DNA of 32,041 bases from CAZGMN01 sp964645765 (GTDB lineage Bacteria > Acidobacteriota > Aminicenantia > Aminicenantales > Aminicenantaceae), in contig CAZYBE010000035.1 of the NCBI GenBank assembly GCA_964645765.1, positions 1-32,041 on the forward strand, given 5' to 3'. The stretch's first letter is position 1, and each line of letters starts with the position of its first letter. The translations under genes and the position numbers were made by a program. This document shows, in pieces, positions 1 to 7,683 of the stretch. The notes beneath the pieces are model-generated. The model was given only the letters and a program-made list of their open reading frames with translations, had not been told where the DNA came from and made no database searches.

Positions 1-522
1 GCTGTGCTGACAATCGGAAAGATCGAAGGAGGAACAAACCCGAACATCAGCGCTGAATCAGTCAATCTTATGGGAACAGTGAGGACCCTGAGCGAGAAGA
101 ACAGACAAAAAATAAAACAGATGATAGAAAGTGTGGTCAAAGGAAACACTCAATCCTTCGGGGCTGATTATGCTTTTAATTATATGAATGGAATACCTGC
201 TGTTTACAACCACCCACAATTGGCTGAGATCATGCTGCCAACTCTGTTGAACCTTTTGGGCAAGGCGAATGTCCAAGAGCTAAAGCCGCAGATGGAAACA
301 GAAGATTTTTCTTATTACTGCCAGAAAATCCCGGGCTTCTTCTTTTTATTGGGGGTGAAAGACCCGGCTCAGGAAACCACGGCCCCTCTCCACAGCCCCT
401 ATTTCAACCCTGACGAAAGATGCATCCCTCTGGGGATAAAAATCATGTGCCATCTTCTCCTCGATTGCCTTGAACGTCAGAGCTCTCAACAAGAAAATGC
501 TCGCCCGTCTTTTATAAACTGA
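1..522 (+). CDS. M20-family metallopeptidase/amidohydrolase, C-terminal part (5' truncated by window edge)
   Basis: This is the last ~173 residues of a peptidase M20 (M20D, amidohydrolase/IAA-amino-acid-hydrolase-like) protein. The reading frame is open to base 1, so the GTG at 4 is probably an internal Val. The start of the visible part (TIGKIEGGT...N-I, then GTVRTLSE) matches the end of the family's dimerisation domain. The later METEDFSYY and the LGV...PLHSP segments match the second half of the metal-binding catalytic domain, where the Glu and His are usual metal ligands. Family members hydrolyse amide bonds of N-acyl amino acids or small peptides; the substrate here cannot be told. The stop codon overlaps the comEC start (TGATG), so the two are probably translationally coupled. 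The family call is firm, the substrate is unknown. Confidence 0.85.
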   Translation, partial: AVLTIGKIEGGTNPNISAESVNLMGTVRTLSEKNRQKIKQMIESVVKGNTQSFGADYAFNYMNGIPAVYNHPQLAEIMLPTLLNLLGKANVQELKPQMETEDFSYYCQKIPGFFFLLGVKDPAQETTAPLHSPYFNPDERCIPLGIKIMCHLLLDCLERQSSQQENARPSFIN

Positions 523-2915
523 TGTCTTTCCCTTTTCTCTTCTTGGCATTGTCGCTGGCTGCGGGAATTCTGGCCTCTTCTCTTCTGTCTTTCTCTTTGG
601 TCACGCTCATCCTGTCTCTGTTCGTTTGCCTGGGCTGTGCCTGGCTCTCTTTCCTCTTCAAAAAACGCAGGCTCCCTTTTTCGCTGCTCCTCCTCACAAC
701 CATAATTCTTGGTGCCAGCCTCTATTCAATCTCAAACAAGAGATATGAAGAAAATTCTCTCCGCAAACTCAAAGATACTGACTATATTGATTTATACGGC
801 AAAATCAACAGATCACCATCTCGCGGGCAGGAGAGTAATTTTCTTTTCATGAGAGTCGAAAGAGTCATCCACAAGAATAAAACAGAGAAAATAGAAGGAA
901 ATATAAGGATAACAGTGCCCATATCCCAGGAGTTCCCTTCGTCTCCTGACCTGTTTGTCGGCGATAAAATCAGGGCTTCTGCCCGCCTCCTCCTCTATGA
1001 GGGGTTCAGAAATTTCAAGACATTCTCGACGCAAAGGTATCTCCAGAGCCAGAATATCCATGGCCGGGCCTTCTCCAAAAGTCCTCTTCTCATCGGAAGA
1101 CTGGAACCCGGCGGAAAATTCTCCCCCCTCCGCCTGATATCCATTATCCATCGAAAACTGCAGCAGAAAATAGAAAAATATTTTTCCTCCACACAAGCCA
1201 ACTCTCTTTCTCCTCAAGGAGCCATTCTCGAGGCTCTTCTCCTGGGCGATAGGGCAAGAATGTCTCCTTCCGACACTCAATCTCTCCAGAAGTCGGGAAT
1301 TTTTCATATCATTGCCATCTCCGGAGCGCACATCGCTATTATCGCTTTCTTTCTCTTCTCCATCTTCAAGCTCTTGAGGATTCCCACTCGCCTCTCCTAT
1401 CTGCTGGTTATAGTCTCTATTGTCTTTTACTCCTTTCTCGTCGAAGGAAGGGCCTCTGTGGTCAGGGCGGCTATCATGTCTCTGGCCTTCCTCTTGGGAA
1501 AGCTTATCTGGAGGAATGTCAACCTGATCAACACCATCTCCATCGCTGCCTTCATTCTCCTTCTCCACAACCCTTTTAACATTTTCGATTCAGGCTTCCT
1601 GCTGACCTTTGCCGCCACCCTCTCCATCATTCTTATTTTCCCAAAAATCATCAAATTCCTTCCCAAACTCCCCCTGAGAACGAGTGAGATGCTTGTCATC
1701 TCCGTCGCCGCTCAACTCGGGGTTATGCCGATCATGGCCAGCACTTTCAACAGAGTGACCTTCTCCTCTGTTATCCTTAATTTCGCTGCTGTGCCCCTAA
1801 CAGCTCTGATCATGGCCGGTGGCTTTGTCTTTTTTCCGCTCTCCCTCATCAATCCTTTCCTCGCACAACTCTTGGCAAAGGGCATAAAAATCCTTATTAA
1901 CCTGCTCACGGGCAGCTCTCATCTCTTTAACAGGTTGCCGCTTTTCTCTTACCGGATCCCAACGCCTCATCTTTTCACCATCATCGGCTACTTTATTTTT
2001 CTCTGTCTTCTTCTCTTGCCCTCAAAATTCAAGCGACAAAAGTTAGCTTTTTTCCTCTGTTTCTTTGCCTTCTTTGTCCTTTTGGTTTCCTACCCTTTCC
2101 CGTCTCATTCCAAAAACCTCAGGCTCACTCTCATCGATGTCGGACAGGGAGAATCGATATTGATCGAATTTCCCGGGCATAAGAAAATGCTCGTCGATGG
2201 CGGTGGTCTGCCTGAGGGGAGCTTTGATATCGGCGAGAATGTGGTTTCCCCCTTTCTCTGGAAGAAGGGAATAAAAAAGATAAACTATCTGGTTCTGACC
2301 CATGCTCACCCCGACCATTTTAAAGGCTTGAATGCCGTGGTCAGAAACTTTAGGATTGGCGAGTTCTGGGAAGCCTTCAGTCCTTCCGAAGATGAAGCCT
2401 ATAAAGAATTCAAGGAATCGCTCCCGGCATCCATCCTCTGCAAGAGGACATTCCGCGGCGCCTCTCTTCAAGAAGGAGGAGTGAGAATCGATGTCCTCTA
2501 TCCAGAAAAAGCAGACCCCGTTGTTCATTCCGCCGACAACGAGCAGTCTCTTGTCCTCAGGCTTGAATATGCCGAAACATCATTCCTTCTCACCGGAGAT
2601 ATCGGAGCTCAGTCGGAAACAAAGATATTCGAACTCAACGGAAAACTCAAAAGCCAGGTTCTCAAATCTCCCCACCATGGAAGTTCCTCTTCGAGCTCAA
2701 AGGATTTTCTAGAGAGAGTCGAACCGAGAATCGCGGTCATCTCTGTGGGCGAAGGCAACAGGTATGGTTTTCCTGCGCAGGAAGTTTTGAAGAGATATGA
2801 GGAGATGGGAATAAAGGTTTACCGCACCGATATCCATGGGGCAGTGGAGCTCGGCTCGGACGGCCGGAGAATCTCTATCCGAACAGCATCGGACAACTTC
2901 CCACCCCTTGATTAA
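522..2915 (+). CDS. comEC: ComEC/Rec2-type DNA internalisation channel protein
   Basis: A 797-residue inner-membrane protein with the full ComEC architecture. There are hydrophobic segments at the N-terminus (about 1-65), a soluble OB-like region (about 80-200), then the competence domain with many transmembrane helices (about 225-520; GIFHIIAISGAHIAII and VEGRASVVRAAIMSL are typical). A C-terminal metallo-beta-lactamase-like domain runs from about 535 to 790, with the THAHPDHFKG metal motif, LLTGD, and SPHHGSS near the end. In natural transformation ComEC passes single-stranded DNA through the inner membrane, and the C-terminal domain is thought to act as a nuclease. Length is normal for the family. 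The ATG overlaps the upstream stop codon. Type IV pilus genes lie in the same window (from 17 kb on), which fits competence, but no other com gene is visible here. Confidence 0.93.
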   Translation: MSFPFLFLALSLAAGILASSLLSFSLVTLILSLFVCLGCAWLSFLFKKRRLPFSLLLLTTIILGASLYSISNKRYEENSLRKLKDTDYIDLYGKINRSPSRGQESNFLFMRVERVIHKNKTEKIEGNIRITVPISQEFPSSPDLFVGDKIRASARLLLYEGFRNFKTFSTQRYLQSQNIHGRAFSKSPLLIGRLEPGGKFSPLRLISIIHRKLQQKIEKYFSSTQANSLSPQGAILEALLLGDRARMSPSDTQSLQKSGIFHIIAISGAHIAIIAFFLFSIFKLLRIPTRLSYLLVIVSIVFYSFLVEGRASVVRAAIMSLAFLLGKLIWRNVNLINTISIAAFILLLHNPFNIFDSGFLLTFAATLSIILIFPKIIKFLPKLPLRTSEMLVISVAAQLGVMPIMASTFNRVTFSSVILNFAAVPLTALIMAGGFVFFPLSLINPFLAQLLAKGIKILINLLTGSSHLFNRLPLFSYRIPTPHLFTIIGYFIFLCLLLLPSKFKRQKLAFFLCFFAFFVLLVSYPFPSHSKNLRLTLIDVGQGESILIEFPGHKKMLVDGGGLPEGSFDIGENVVSPFLWKKGIKKINYLVLTHAHPDHFKGLNAVVRNFRIGEFWEAFSPSEDEAYKEFKESLPASILCKRTFRGASLQEGGVRIDVLYPEKADPVVHSADNEQSLVLRLEYAETSFLLTGDIGAQSETKIFELNGKLKSQVLKSPHHGSSSSSSKDFLERVEPRIAVISVGEGNRYGFPAQEVLKRYEEMGIKVYRTDIHGAVELGSDGRRISIRTASDNFPPLD

Positions 2916-2936
2916 CAAACAAAAATCATATAGAAT
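2908..2936 (+). promoter_or_regulatory. Candidate sigma-70 promoter for the small secreted protein gene
   Basis: TTGATT (2908-2913), a 17-base spacer, then TAGAAT (2931-2936). The -35 box overlaps the comEC stop codon. The predicted start is about 12 bases before the ATG at 2955. Found by eye and not tested. Confidence 0.4.
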
Positions 2937-2954
2937 TATAAAAAGAGATAAAAA

Positions 2955-3506
2955 ATGACCCTTAAAAAGATTATCGTCGCCTTTTCTGTCCCTTTATTCC
3001 TCTCATCATTTCTCTTCTCTCAGAGCGTAGTTGAACTGGCAAAAAAAGAGAAAGAAAGAAGAACGAGCTTAAAAAATCAAAAAGTTCTGTTTATCACCAA
3101 CGCCACTCTCAGGAACCTCACAAGAAGATCGGCTGTGATCGTCTCTGGGTCTATTCTCCCCACTGAAGGAGCCCCGCCAGAAGAAATAACTCCCCCAGCA
3201 GAAGGAACGCCTCCAGAGGGAGCACCGTTGAATCCTAATGCTGCTGAGCCGCAAAAGGAAAAGGACATCAACACGAGAATCACTGAACTCGAACAGAAAT
3301 GGAATTCTCAAAAAGAGTATGTCTCTTTATTGAACACGCGGATAAACGGACTGTGGCAGGAATATTACAGCATGGATGACATGATGGATAGGGGAGGAAT
3401 TCAGAAGGAAATCGCCGAAACCTCTCAAAAGCTCGAGAAAGCCCAGCAAGATGAAACCAAAATGAGCGAAGATTTAGAAAAGTTGCGCGTACAGGTCAAA
3501 AAGTAA
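2955..3506 (+). CDS. Small secreted protein with Pro/Glu-rich linker and coiled coil, function unknown
   Basis: A 183-residue protein that I do not recognise by name. Residues 1-22 form a clear signal peptide (Lys-Lys, hydrophobic core, then SFLFSQS), so it is probably periplasmic or envelope-bound. A charged stretch rich in KEKERR follows. Residues about 70-95 are a low-complexity Pro/Glu/Gly linker with PPE repeats. Residues about 100-183 look like a long amphipathic coiled coil (ITELEQKWNSQKEY, then EIAETSQKLEKAQQDE). Such small coiled-coil secreted proteins are common as structural or assembly partners. Nothing catalytic is visible. It has its own candidate promoter just upstream and is followed by a 250-base intergenic stretch. 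Confidence 0.7.
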   Translation: MTLKKIIVAFSVPLFLSSFLFSQSVVELAKKEKERRTSLKNQKVLFITNATLRNLTRRSAVIVSGSILPTEGAPPEEITPPAEGTPPEGAPLNPNAAEPQKEKDINTRITELEQKWNSQKEYVSLLNTRINGLWQEYYSMDDMMDRGGIQKEIAETSQKLEKAQQDETKMSEDLEKLRVQVKK

Positions 3507-3585
3507 AACCCACACTCAGCAAAAAGCCAAGAATAAGGGGAAAAACCGAAAATCCTTATCGAGAACCCCCCTGCTCTGGGCAGCA

Positions 3586-3690
3586 GCCGATAAAGTCTCG
3601 AAGCATTCTATCTCATCTAAAGTAAAGGAACGAAATCTTGCTTCCATTTCCAGGCTCTTCTTAAATATAAAATGCAAGGGTCTGTGTTGT
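3586..3690 (-). pseudogene. Possible relic of a duplicated gene 3' end (paralogue of the 5813-6631 gene)
   Basis: Bases from about 3586 to 3640 align with about 5785-5839, at roughly three quarters identity by eye with one or two gaps. On the minus strand the relic ends in the peptide ISFLYFR followed by a stop (3613-3615); the intact gene ends in ISFLYFK and a stop at the equivalent place. Upstream, this frame meets a stop at 3661-3663, while another frame continues with KKSLEMEA, which could match KRQLGVQ of the gene. That suggests a frameshifted remnant. The match also covers bases beyond the stop codon, arguing for a duplicated DNA segment and not chance coding similarity. The rest of the 3507-3756 intergenic region holds only the promoter below. 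Confidence 0.4.
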
Positions 3691-3715
3691 CTATTTGTCC
3701 GGATATGAATAAAAT
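3687..3715 (+). promoter_or_regulatory. Candidate sigma-70 promoter for the S9 peptidase gene
   Basis: TTGTCT (3687-3692), a 17-base spacer and TAAAAT (3710-3715). This places the start about 35 bases before the ATG at 3757. Found by eye only. Confidence 0.4.
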
Positions 3716-3756
3716 TAGGCTTGTGTCCCAAGAATTATTTATTTAAGGAGGGCCTG

Positions 3757-5778
3757 ATGAAATCTTCGAAAATTTTAATTGCCGCTGCCGGAGTAGTTCT
3801 TTTCCTTTTCACTTCGCTACAGCCCAGGAGCAGCGAAAATGTCATAAAAACTCCAAAGATTCAAGGCGCTCAAAATGCAGCCGCTGCCGAAAAGGCTAAA
3901 ACAACTTCCCCCAAAATACTAACTCCCGAGCAGGCTCTCAACCGGAAGTCCATTTCTGACCTTCAACTCTCGCCTGATGGAAACCGGATTGCCATGGTCG
4001 TCTCCGAACCGATCAAAGGTTCCGAGCAGAGAAGAAACATCTGGGTCTACGACATAGCCGCACGGAAGCTGATGCAGTTCACAACCTCTCCCAAATCCGA
4101 CAGCCGGCCTCGCTGGTCTCCGGATGGAAAGACTCTGGCCTTCTTGTCCAACCGGAGCGGCACGATGCAGATTCATCTTCTTCCGGTGGATGGAGGGGAA
4201 GCGCAAGCTTTGACGGAGAACAAAACCGGTGTCAGCTCGTTTGAATGGTCTCCGGTTGGAAGAAAAATAGCTTATGTTATGACTTCTCCGAAAACTGAAG
4301 AAGAAGAGAAAAAGGAGAAAGAGAAAGATGATGCCCGAGTCGTTGACCGTGATAAAAAAAATCCCCAGCTTGTGATAATTGATGTCGAGTCCAAGGCGAC
4401 TAAAACGCTTATTCAGGGCAAGTGGCGTTTCTCTGAATATGTCTGGGTTCCAAACGGGAAACAGCTGGTCATCATGGCCACGGACCATCCTCAGCGAGAA
4501 TTGTTCACGGATAAAATCTACATCGTCGATGCAGAAGAGGGGAAGATGAACCTCGTCGCCGCGCCAGGCGGTCCTTTCGACAATATCAAGGTTTCTCCTG
4601 ACGGAAAGACCCTGGGCTATGTGAGCTCGCGCCTGGATGGGCCTGCGCCCCATGACCTTTATCTTCAGCCCATAACAGGCGGCGAGGCTCAGAACCTCAC
4701 CGCCCAATCCATCGACCGGCCGATCGGCCATTATACCTGGAAAGAAGACGCGAATATCTTCTTAATCGCCTCCACCGGGTTTACAGATACTTTCTATACA
4801 GTCACACCGGAAGGAAAGGCGGAAAAATCTGCAGCCTCTTTGCCAGTGAGCATAATCGGCTCTTATGTCAAAGGAGAAAAAATTTTAGCCTTTGTTGGAG
4901 AAACGGCTACTCAGCCGCCTGAGTTGTGGCTGTCAGCTCCGGCAGAGGGAAAGGCGGAAAAAGTCACGGCTTTCAACAAGGAATGGGAGAGCATAAAGCT
5001 TGTTCAACCTGAAATTTTCCGCTATCCGAGCTTTGATAAAAAGGAAATTGAGGCGGCCCTGCTCAAACCGGCAGATGCTCAGCCGGCCACGACTCTTCCT
5101 CTGGTCGTGCTCATCCATGGAGGCCCATCAGGCGCCTGGACGGACAGGTTCAATTCTTGGGGACAGCTGCTGGCAGCCCGCGGCTTTGCAGTCTTTTACC
5201 CCAATATCCGCGGCTCCACAGGATACGGCCATGAATTCATGGTCGCAAACCGCAAAGACTGGGGCGGCGGAGATTTAAAAGACATCATGGCCGGCGTCGA
5301 TGACTTGATAAATAAAGGTATCGCCGACCCGGAGAGGCTGGCCATCGGCGGCTGGTCTTACGGCGGCTATATGGCGGCCTGGGCGGTGACTCAAACACAA
5401 CGCTTTAAAGCCTCTGTCTCCGGTGCGCCCATGACTGACCTGGCCCTTGAATACGGTGCCGAGGAAGCCTCTATCAACTCCTACGATACTTGGTTTCTTG
5501 GCACTCCTTATGAAAATTTGAGCCATTTTATCGAACGGTCGCCTCTCACCCATGTCAAAAAAGTGAAGACCCCGATTTTAATTCTCTGCGGCGAGAATGA
5601 TACGACCGACCCGATTGAACAGTGTTATCAATTTCACCGGGGCTTGAAGCGCTACGGTGTGGAAACCGAGTTTGTGGCCTATCCCCGTGAAGGCCACGGC
5701 ATCCGTGAGGAAAAACACCAGCTCGACATGCTCAACCGCATCATTGCCTGGTTCGAAAAGTATCTGAAAAAGACCTGA
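3757..5778 (+). CDS. Secreted S9-family prolyl oligopeptidase-like peptidase
   Basis: A 673-residue serine peptidase. The ATG at 3757 is preferred over the in-frame TTG at 3721 because AAGGAGGG lies just before it and it opens directly with a signal peptide (residues 1-25). An Ala-rich linker follows. Residues about 55-400 are a beta-propeller with TolB-like repeats (LSPDGNRIA, WSPDGKTLAFLS, VSPDGKTLGYVS). Residues about 425-673 are the peptidase S9 alpha/beta-hydrolase domain with VLIHGGP. The triad appears to be Ser534 (GWSYGGY), Asp615 (GENDTTDP) and His647 (EGHGI). One propeller loop is very rich in Glu and Lys (around residue 190). These enzymes cleave short peptides, often as acyl-aminoacyl or dipeptidyl peptidases in peptide-scavenging bacteria. 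The exact specificity is not readable. Confidence 0.92.
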   Translation: MKSSKILIAAAGVVLFLFTSLQPRSSENVIKTPKIQGAQNAAAAEKAKTTSPKILTPEQALNRKSISDLQLSPDGNRIAMVVSEPIKGSEQRRNIWVYDIAARKLMQFTTSPKSDSRPRWSPDGKTLAFLSNRSGTMQIHLLPVDGGEAQALTENKTGVSSFEWSPVGRKIAYVMTSPKTEEEEKKEKEKDDARVVDRDKKNPQLVIIDVESKATKTLIQGKWRFSEYVWVPNGKQLVIMATDHPQRELFTDKIYIVDAEEGKMNLVAAPGGPFDNIKVSPDGKTLGYVSSRLDGPAPHDLYLQPITGGEAQNLTAQSIDRPIGHYTWKEDANIFLIASTGFTDTFYTVTPEGKAEKSAASLPVSIIGSYVKGEKILAFVGETATQPPELWLSAPAEGKAEKVTAFNKEWESIKLVQPEIFRYPSFDKKEIEAALLKPADAQPATTLPLVVLIHGGPSGAWTDRFNSWGQLLAARGFAVFYPNIRGSTGYGHEFMVANRKDWGGGDLKDIMAGVDDLINKGIADPERLAIGGWSYGGYMAAWAVTQTQRFKASVSGAPMTDLALEYGAEEASINSYDTWFLGTPYENLSHFIERSPLTHVKKVKTPILILCGENDTTDPIEQCYQFHRGLKRYGVETEFVAYPREGHGIREEKHQLDMLNRIIAWFEKYLKKT

Positions 5779-5812
5779 AAGAAGCGGCTGACAAATCTGA
5801 AAGCCCTCATTT

Positions 5813-6631
5813 TCATTTAAAATAAAGGAAGGAAATCTGCACTCCCAGTTGCCTTTTATCCTTTGAACCCGGAATAACCTCTGCCGGAATAAATGTTTTG
5901 TCTGTTGAAATAATGAGCTGGAATTTTTCTTTTTCGCCAAGAATTTCCTTTTTTATGTTGTATGACTTCTCAAAAAGAATATCCCCTGGAACAAACTCAT
6001 CCACGATAAAGTCGCCAATCTTGAAAACAATTTTTTGACTGCCGAGGGCCTCTTTTCTTACCCCTCCTTTGATGACCAGGAGTGCATCCCGATGAGGGTT
6101 GTCGATGATGCACCTTGCTTCTCCGGCCGTCCACCTCCAGCGCTTAAGAGCAGCCTCAGGGTTTATCTCAAAGTCATACCAGCCGTTTTCATAGATAATC
6201 TTAGGGGCATCAAGAGGAGGGAATACCTTTAATTTTTTCTCGTAGACTTTCCTCAGAGGCTTTTTTGTCTTGCTAACCGGGAAGGCAATTCCGACCGACA
6301 ATCTTAAGATTTCAAATCCTTTGAACTCAGGGTCATTGGCGTCGATGAAAAAGGGGATATAGATTCTTCGCCGATAAGAATATTCTTTTCCTGGTTCCCA
6401 TTTGGATAAAGGAATCTCAGGAGTATGATTATCGTAGAAAATAAGGTTATGTCTGTGCCAGAAATGGACAAAAATCCCGCAATTGTCGTTTAAGTTTACA
6501 AAATTCTTCTTCGTCTTCCAGTTATACTGGATTTCTGTGATCAGGTTATCGGTAAGTTTTTTTTCAGAAAAACTAACTTCGAGGCTGATCCCCCTGACTT
6601 TTGTTTCGCTCTTACATTGAAAAGAGGCGAG
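5813..6631 (-). CDS. Conserved protein of unknown function, N-terminus lost in the scaffold gap
   Basis: The minus-strand frame is open from the stop at 5813-5815 up to the first N at 6632, giving 272 visible residues. A TTG at 6299-6301 could be mistaken for the start, but the 110 codons before it are clearly coding. The visible protein is rich in beta-strand-like alternation and aromatic residues (FVHFWHRHNLIFYDNH, then YRRRIYIPFFIDANDPEFKG, WYDFEINPEA, RWTAGEARCIIDNPHRDALL). That is what a beta-sandwich domain repeated twice would look like. I recall similar uncharacterised proteins in Aminicenantes-like genomes but assign no function. It converges on the S9 peptidase gene with only 34 bases between stops. 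A short degraded paralogue of its 3' end appears near 3613. Confidence 0.7.
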   Translation of the reverse strand, partial: LASFQCKSETKVRGISLEVSFSEKKLTDNLITEIQYNWKTKKNFVNLNDNCGIFVHFWHRHNLIFYDNHTPEIPLSKWEPGKEYSYRRRIYIPFFIDANDPEFKGFEILRLSVGIAFPVSKTKKPLRKVYEKKLKVFPPLDAPKIIYENGWYDFEINPEAALKRWRWTAGEARCIIDNPHRDALLVIKGGVRKEALGSQKIVFKIGDFIVDEFVPGDILFEKSYNIKKEILGEKEKFQLIISTDKTFIPAEVIPGSKDKRQLGVQISFLYFK

Positions 6632-6731
6632 NNNNNNNNNNNNNNNNNNNNNNNNNNNNNNNNNNNNNNNNNNNNNNNNNNNNNNNNNNNNNNNNNNNNN
6701 NNNNNNNNNNNNNNNNNNNNNNNNNNNNNNN
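6632..6731. other. Scaffold gap (100 N)
   Basis: Exactly 100 ambiguous bases, the usual placeholder for a gap of unknown length. It removes the 5' end of the minus-strand gene on its left and the 5' end of the + strand reading frame on its right. Confidence 0.98.
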
Positions 6732-6845
6732 TATCACAAGATGAAACATTATGTCAAAAAAGGTAAACCGCAAAATTTTTATCCGCTCTATCTTTACGAT
6801 TCACAAGAAATCTCGAATATCAGAAAAATCAGTTATATAGCTTGA
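6732..6845 (+). CDS. C-terminal tail of an unidentified protein (5' end in gap)
   Basis: The first base after the gap is in an open + strand frame that runs 37 codons to a TGA at 6843-6845. The peptide (KHYVKKGKPQNFYPLYLY, ending KISYIA) has a plausible protein-like composition but no family I recognise. Its stop codon overlaps the -35 box of the next gene's promoter. It may be a real gene end or chance. Confidence 0.3.
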   Translation, partial: YHKMKHYVKKGKPQNFYPLYLYDSQEISNIRKISYIA

Positions 6846-6882
6846 CAAATGCCCACAATTGGCGTATCTTTTATGTAGATAC
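6842..6882 (+). promoter_or_regulatory. mazEF promoter with operator-like inverted repeat
   Basis: A perfect -35 TTGACA (6842-6847), a 17-base spacer and TATCTT as -10 (6865-6870). Overlapping the -10 is an inverted repeat GTATCT (6864-6869), 7 bases, AGATAC (6877-6882). Antitoxins of this class usually repress their own operon by binding such repeats, so this is a good operator candidate. Confidence 0.6.
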
Positions 6883-6900
6883 CGTGGATGGAGGCTTGAT

Positions 6901-7143
6901 ATGAAAACTCGCGTGCAGAAATGGGGAAACAGTCTTGCCCTGCGCATCCCCAAATCCTTTGCAACAGAAGCAGGATTACAGACCAATTCGTCAGTTGAAC
7001 TATCGCTGGCAAGAGGGAAACTTGTTGTGGTGCCTGTCGTCAAACCCAAGTTGACCCTCAAACAACTCTTGGCTAAAGTAACCGAAGACAACTTGCATCA
7101 TGAGATTGATACTGGCCCCGCCGTCGGGATCGAAGCATGGTAA
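6901..7143 (+). CDS. mazE: MazE-type antitoxin (AbrB/SpoVT DNA-binding fold)
   Basis: An 80-residue protein. The ATG at 6901 follows GGAGG with good spacing; an upstream in-frame start at 6859 would lie before and inside the promoter and is unlikely. Residues 1-45 are the swapped-hairpin AbrB-like DNA-binding domain with the MazE signature VQKWGNSLALRIPKS and a later SVELSLARGKLVV. The acidic C-terminal half (about 50-80, TEDNLHHEIDTGPAVG) would wrap the toxin and block its active site, as known for MazE. It overlaps mazF by 7 bases, giving the usual coupled antitoxin-first order, and is probably autoregulated through the upstream repeat. Confidence 0.9.
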   Translation: MKTRVQKWGNSLALRIPKSFATEAGLQTNSSVELSLARGKLVVVPVVKPKLTLKQLLAKVTEDNLHHEIDTGPAVGIEAW

Positions 7144-7484
7144 GCTCCAAGACCTATGTTCCTCAACGCGGGGATGTGGTTCGGATTACCTTGAATCCCC
7201 AAGCAGGCCATGAACAGGCAGGCCGTCGTCCGGCAGTGGTACTCTCGCCAGAAGCCTATAACGGCAAGGTGGGGTTGGCTATTCTGTGTCCCATCACCAA
7301 TCAAGTCAAAGGCTATCCTTTTGAGGTTCTTATCCCTCCTGGCCTACCTGTGACCGGTGCAATCTTGGCCGACCAAGTGAAGAGTTTGGATTGGCGTGTC
7401 AGAAACGCCGAGTTGATATGCACCTTGCCATCCAGGGCGATATCAGAGGTACTGCAGAAACTTGGTACACTGTTGTCGAAGTAA
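7137..7484 (+). CDS. mazF: MazF/PemK-type endoribonuclease toxin
   Basis: A 115-residue toxin with the complete family pattern: PQRGDVVRITLNPQAGHEQAGRRPAVVLSPEAYN near the N-terminus, then ILCPITNQ, GAILADQVKSLDW and a hydrophobic C-terminal helix. MazF toxins cut mRNA at short specific sequences; the Arg in GRRPAVV and the Thr in PIT are the usual active-site positions, and both are present. Length is normal and nothing appears broken, so the toxin is probably functional and must be held in check by the antitoxin encoded 7 bases upstream in an overlapping frame. An attC-like hairpin follows within 35 bases. Confidence 0.93.
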   Translation: MVSSKTYVPQRGDVVRITLNPQAGHEQAGRRPAVVLSPEAYNGKVGLAILCPITNQVKGYPFEVLIPPGLPVTGAILADQVKSLDWRVRNAELICTLPSRAISEVLQKLGTLLSK

Positions 7485-7518
7485 CGCAACACCAGTCGTC
7501 CATCATTCAGGCCAGGCG

Positions 7519-7593
7519 GCCTAACAAGGGCCTGCAACCGACGCGCTTCTGCGCTCTGAATTGTGGCGTGAGTTGCAGAGAGTCCGATTTAGC
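7519..7593 (+). repeat. attC-like imperfect inverted repeat downstream of mazF (possible relic integron recombination site)
   Basis: It starts with GCCTAAC (7519-7525), which fits the left RYYYAAC core of an integron attC site. Then CTGCAAC (7532-7538) pairs perfectly with GTTGCAG (7572-7578), and ACGC (7541-7544) pairs with GCGT (7566-7569) across a 2-base mismatch. Inside is a GCGC-TTCT-GCGC hairpin. The right core is poor: ATTTAGC (7587-7593) keeps only 4 of 7 bases of GTTAGGC. It could therefore be a decayed attC or another small palindromic element. Confidence 0.4.
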
Positions 7594-7644
7594 GTGCGTC
7601 ACGCGTTCATCCTGAATTCCAGCATAGAATGTTTCTCAGCTAAC

Positions 7645-7674
7645 TTGAAAGGGAAAATCGAATTATAGTATAGT
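7645..7674 (+). promoter_or_regulatory. Candidate sigma-70 promoter of the lpxK operon
   Basis: TTGAAA (7645-7650), an 18-base spacer and TATAGT (7669-7674). Only 9 bases separate the -10 from the lpxK ATG, so the transcript would be leaderless or nearly so. An overlapping TATAGT at 7664-7669 with a 13-base spacer fits less well. Confidence 0.45.
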
Positions 7675-7683
7675 GCCGAGAGG

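Noticed and set aside
813..1568. 251-codon minus-strand open frame opposite comEC
   Set aside because: Low-complexity, charged peptide that is the antisense shadow of the hydrophobic comEC helices; no start context or family pattern.
3919..4731. 270-codon minus-strand frame opposite the S9 peptidase
   Set aside because: Antisense shadow of the beta-propeller; the + strand frame has clear domain motifs and catalytic residues.
5779..5812. Possible terminator between the S9 peptidase gene and the converging gene
   Set aside because: No stem of useful length followed by a T run could be found.
7391..7615. 74-codon + strand frame overlapping the end of mazF and the attC-like repeat
   Set aside because: Shares mazF bases in another frame, no ribosome site, and continues through the palindromic repeat.
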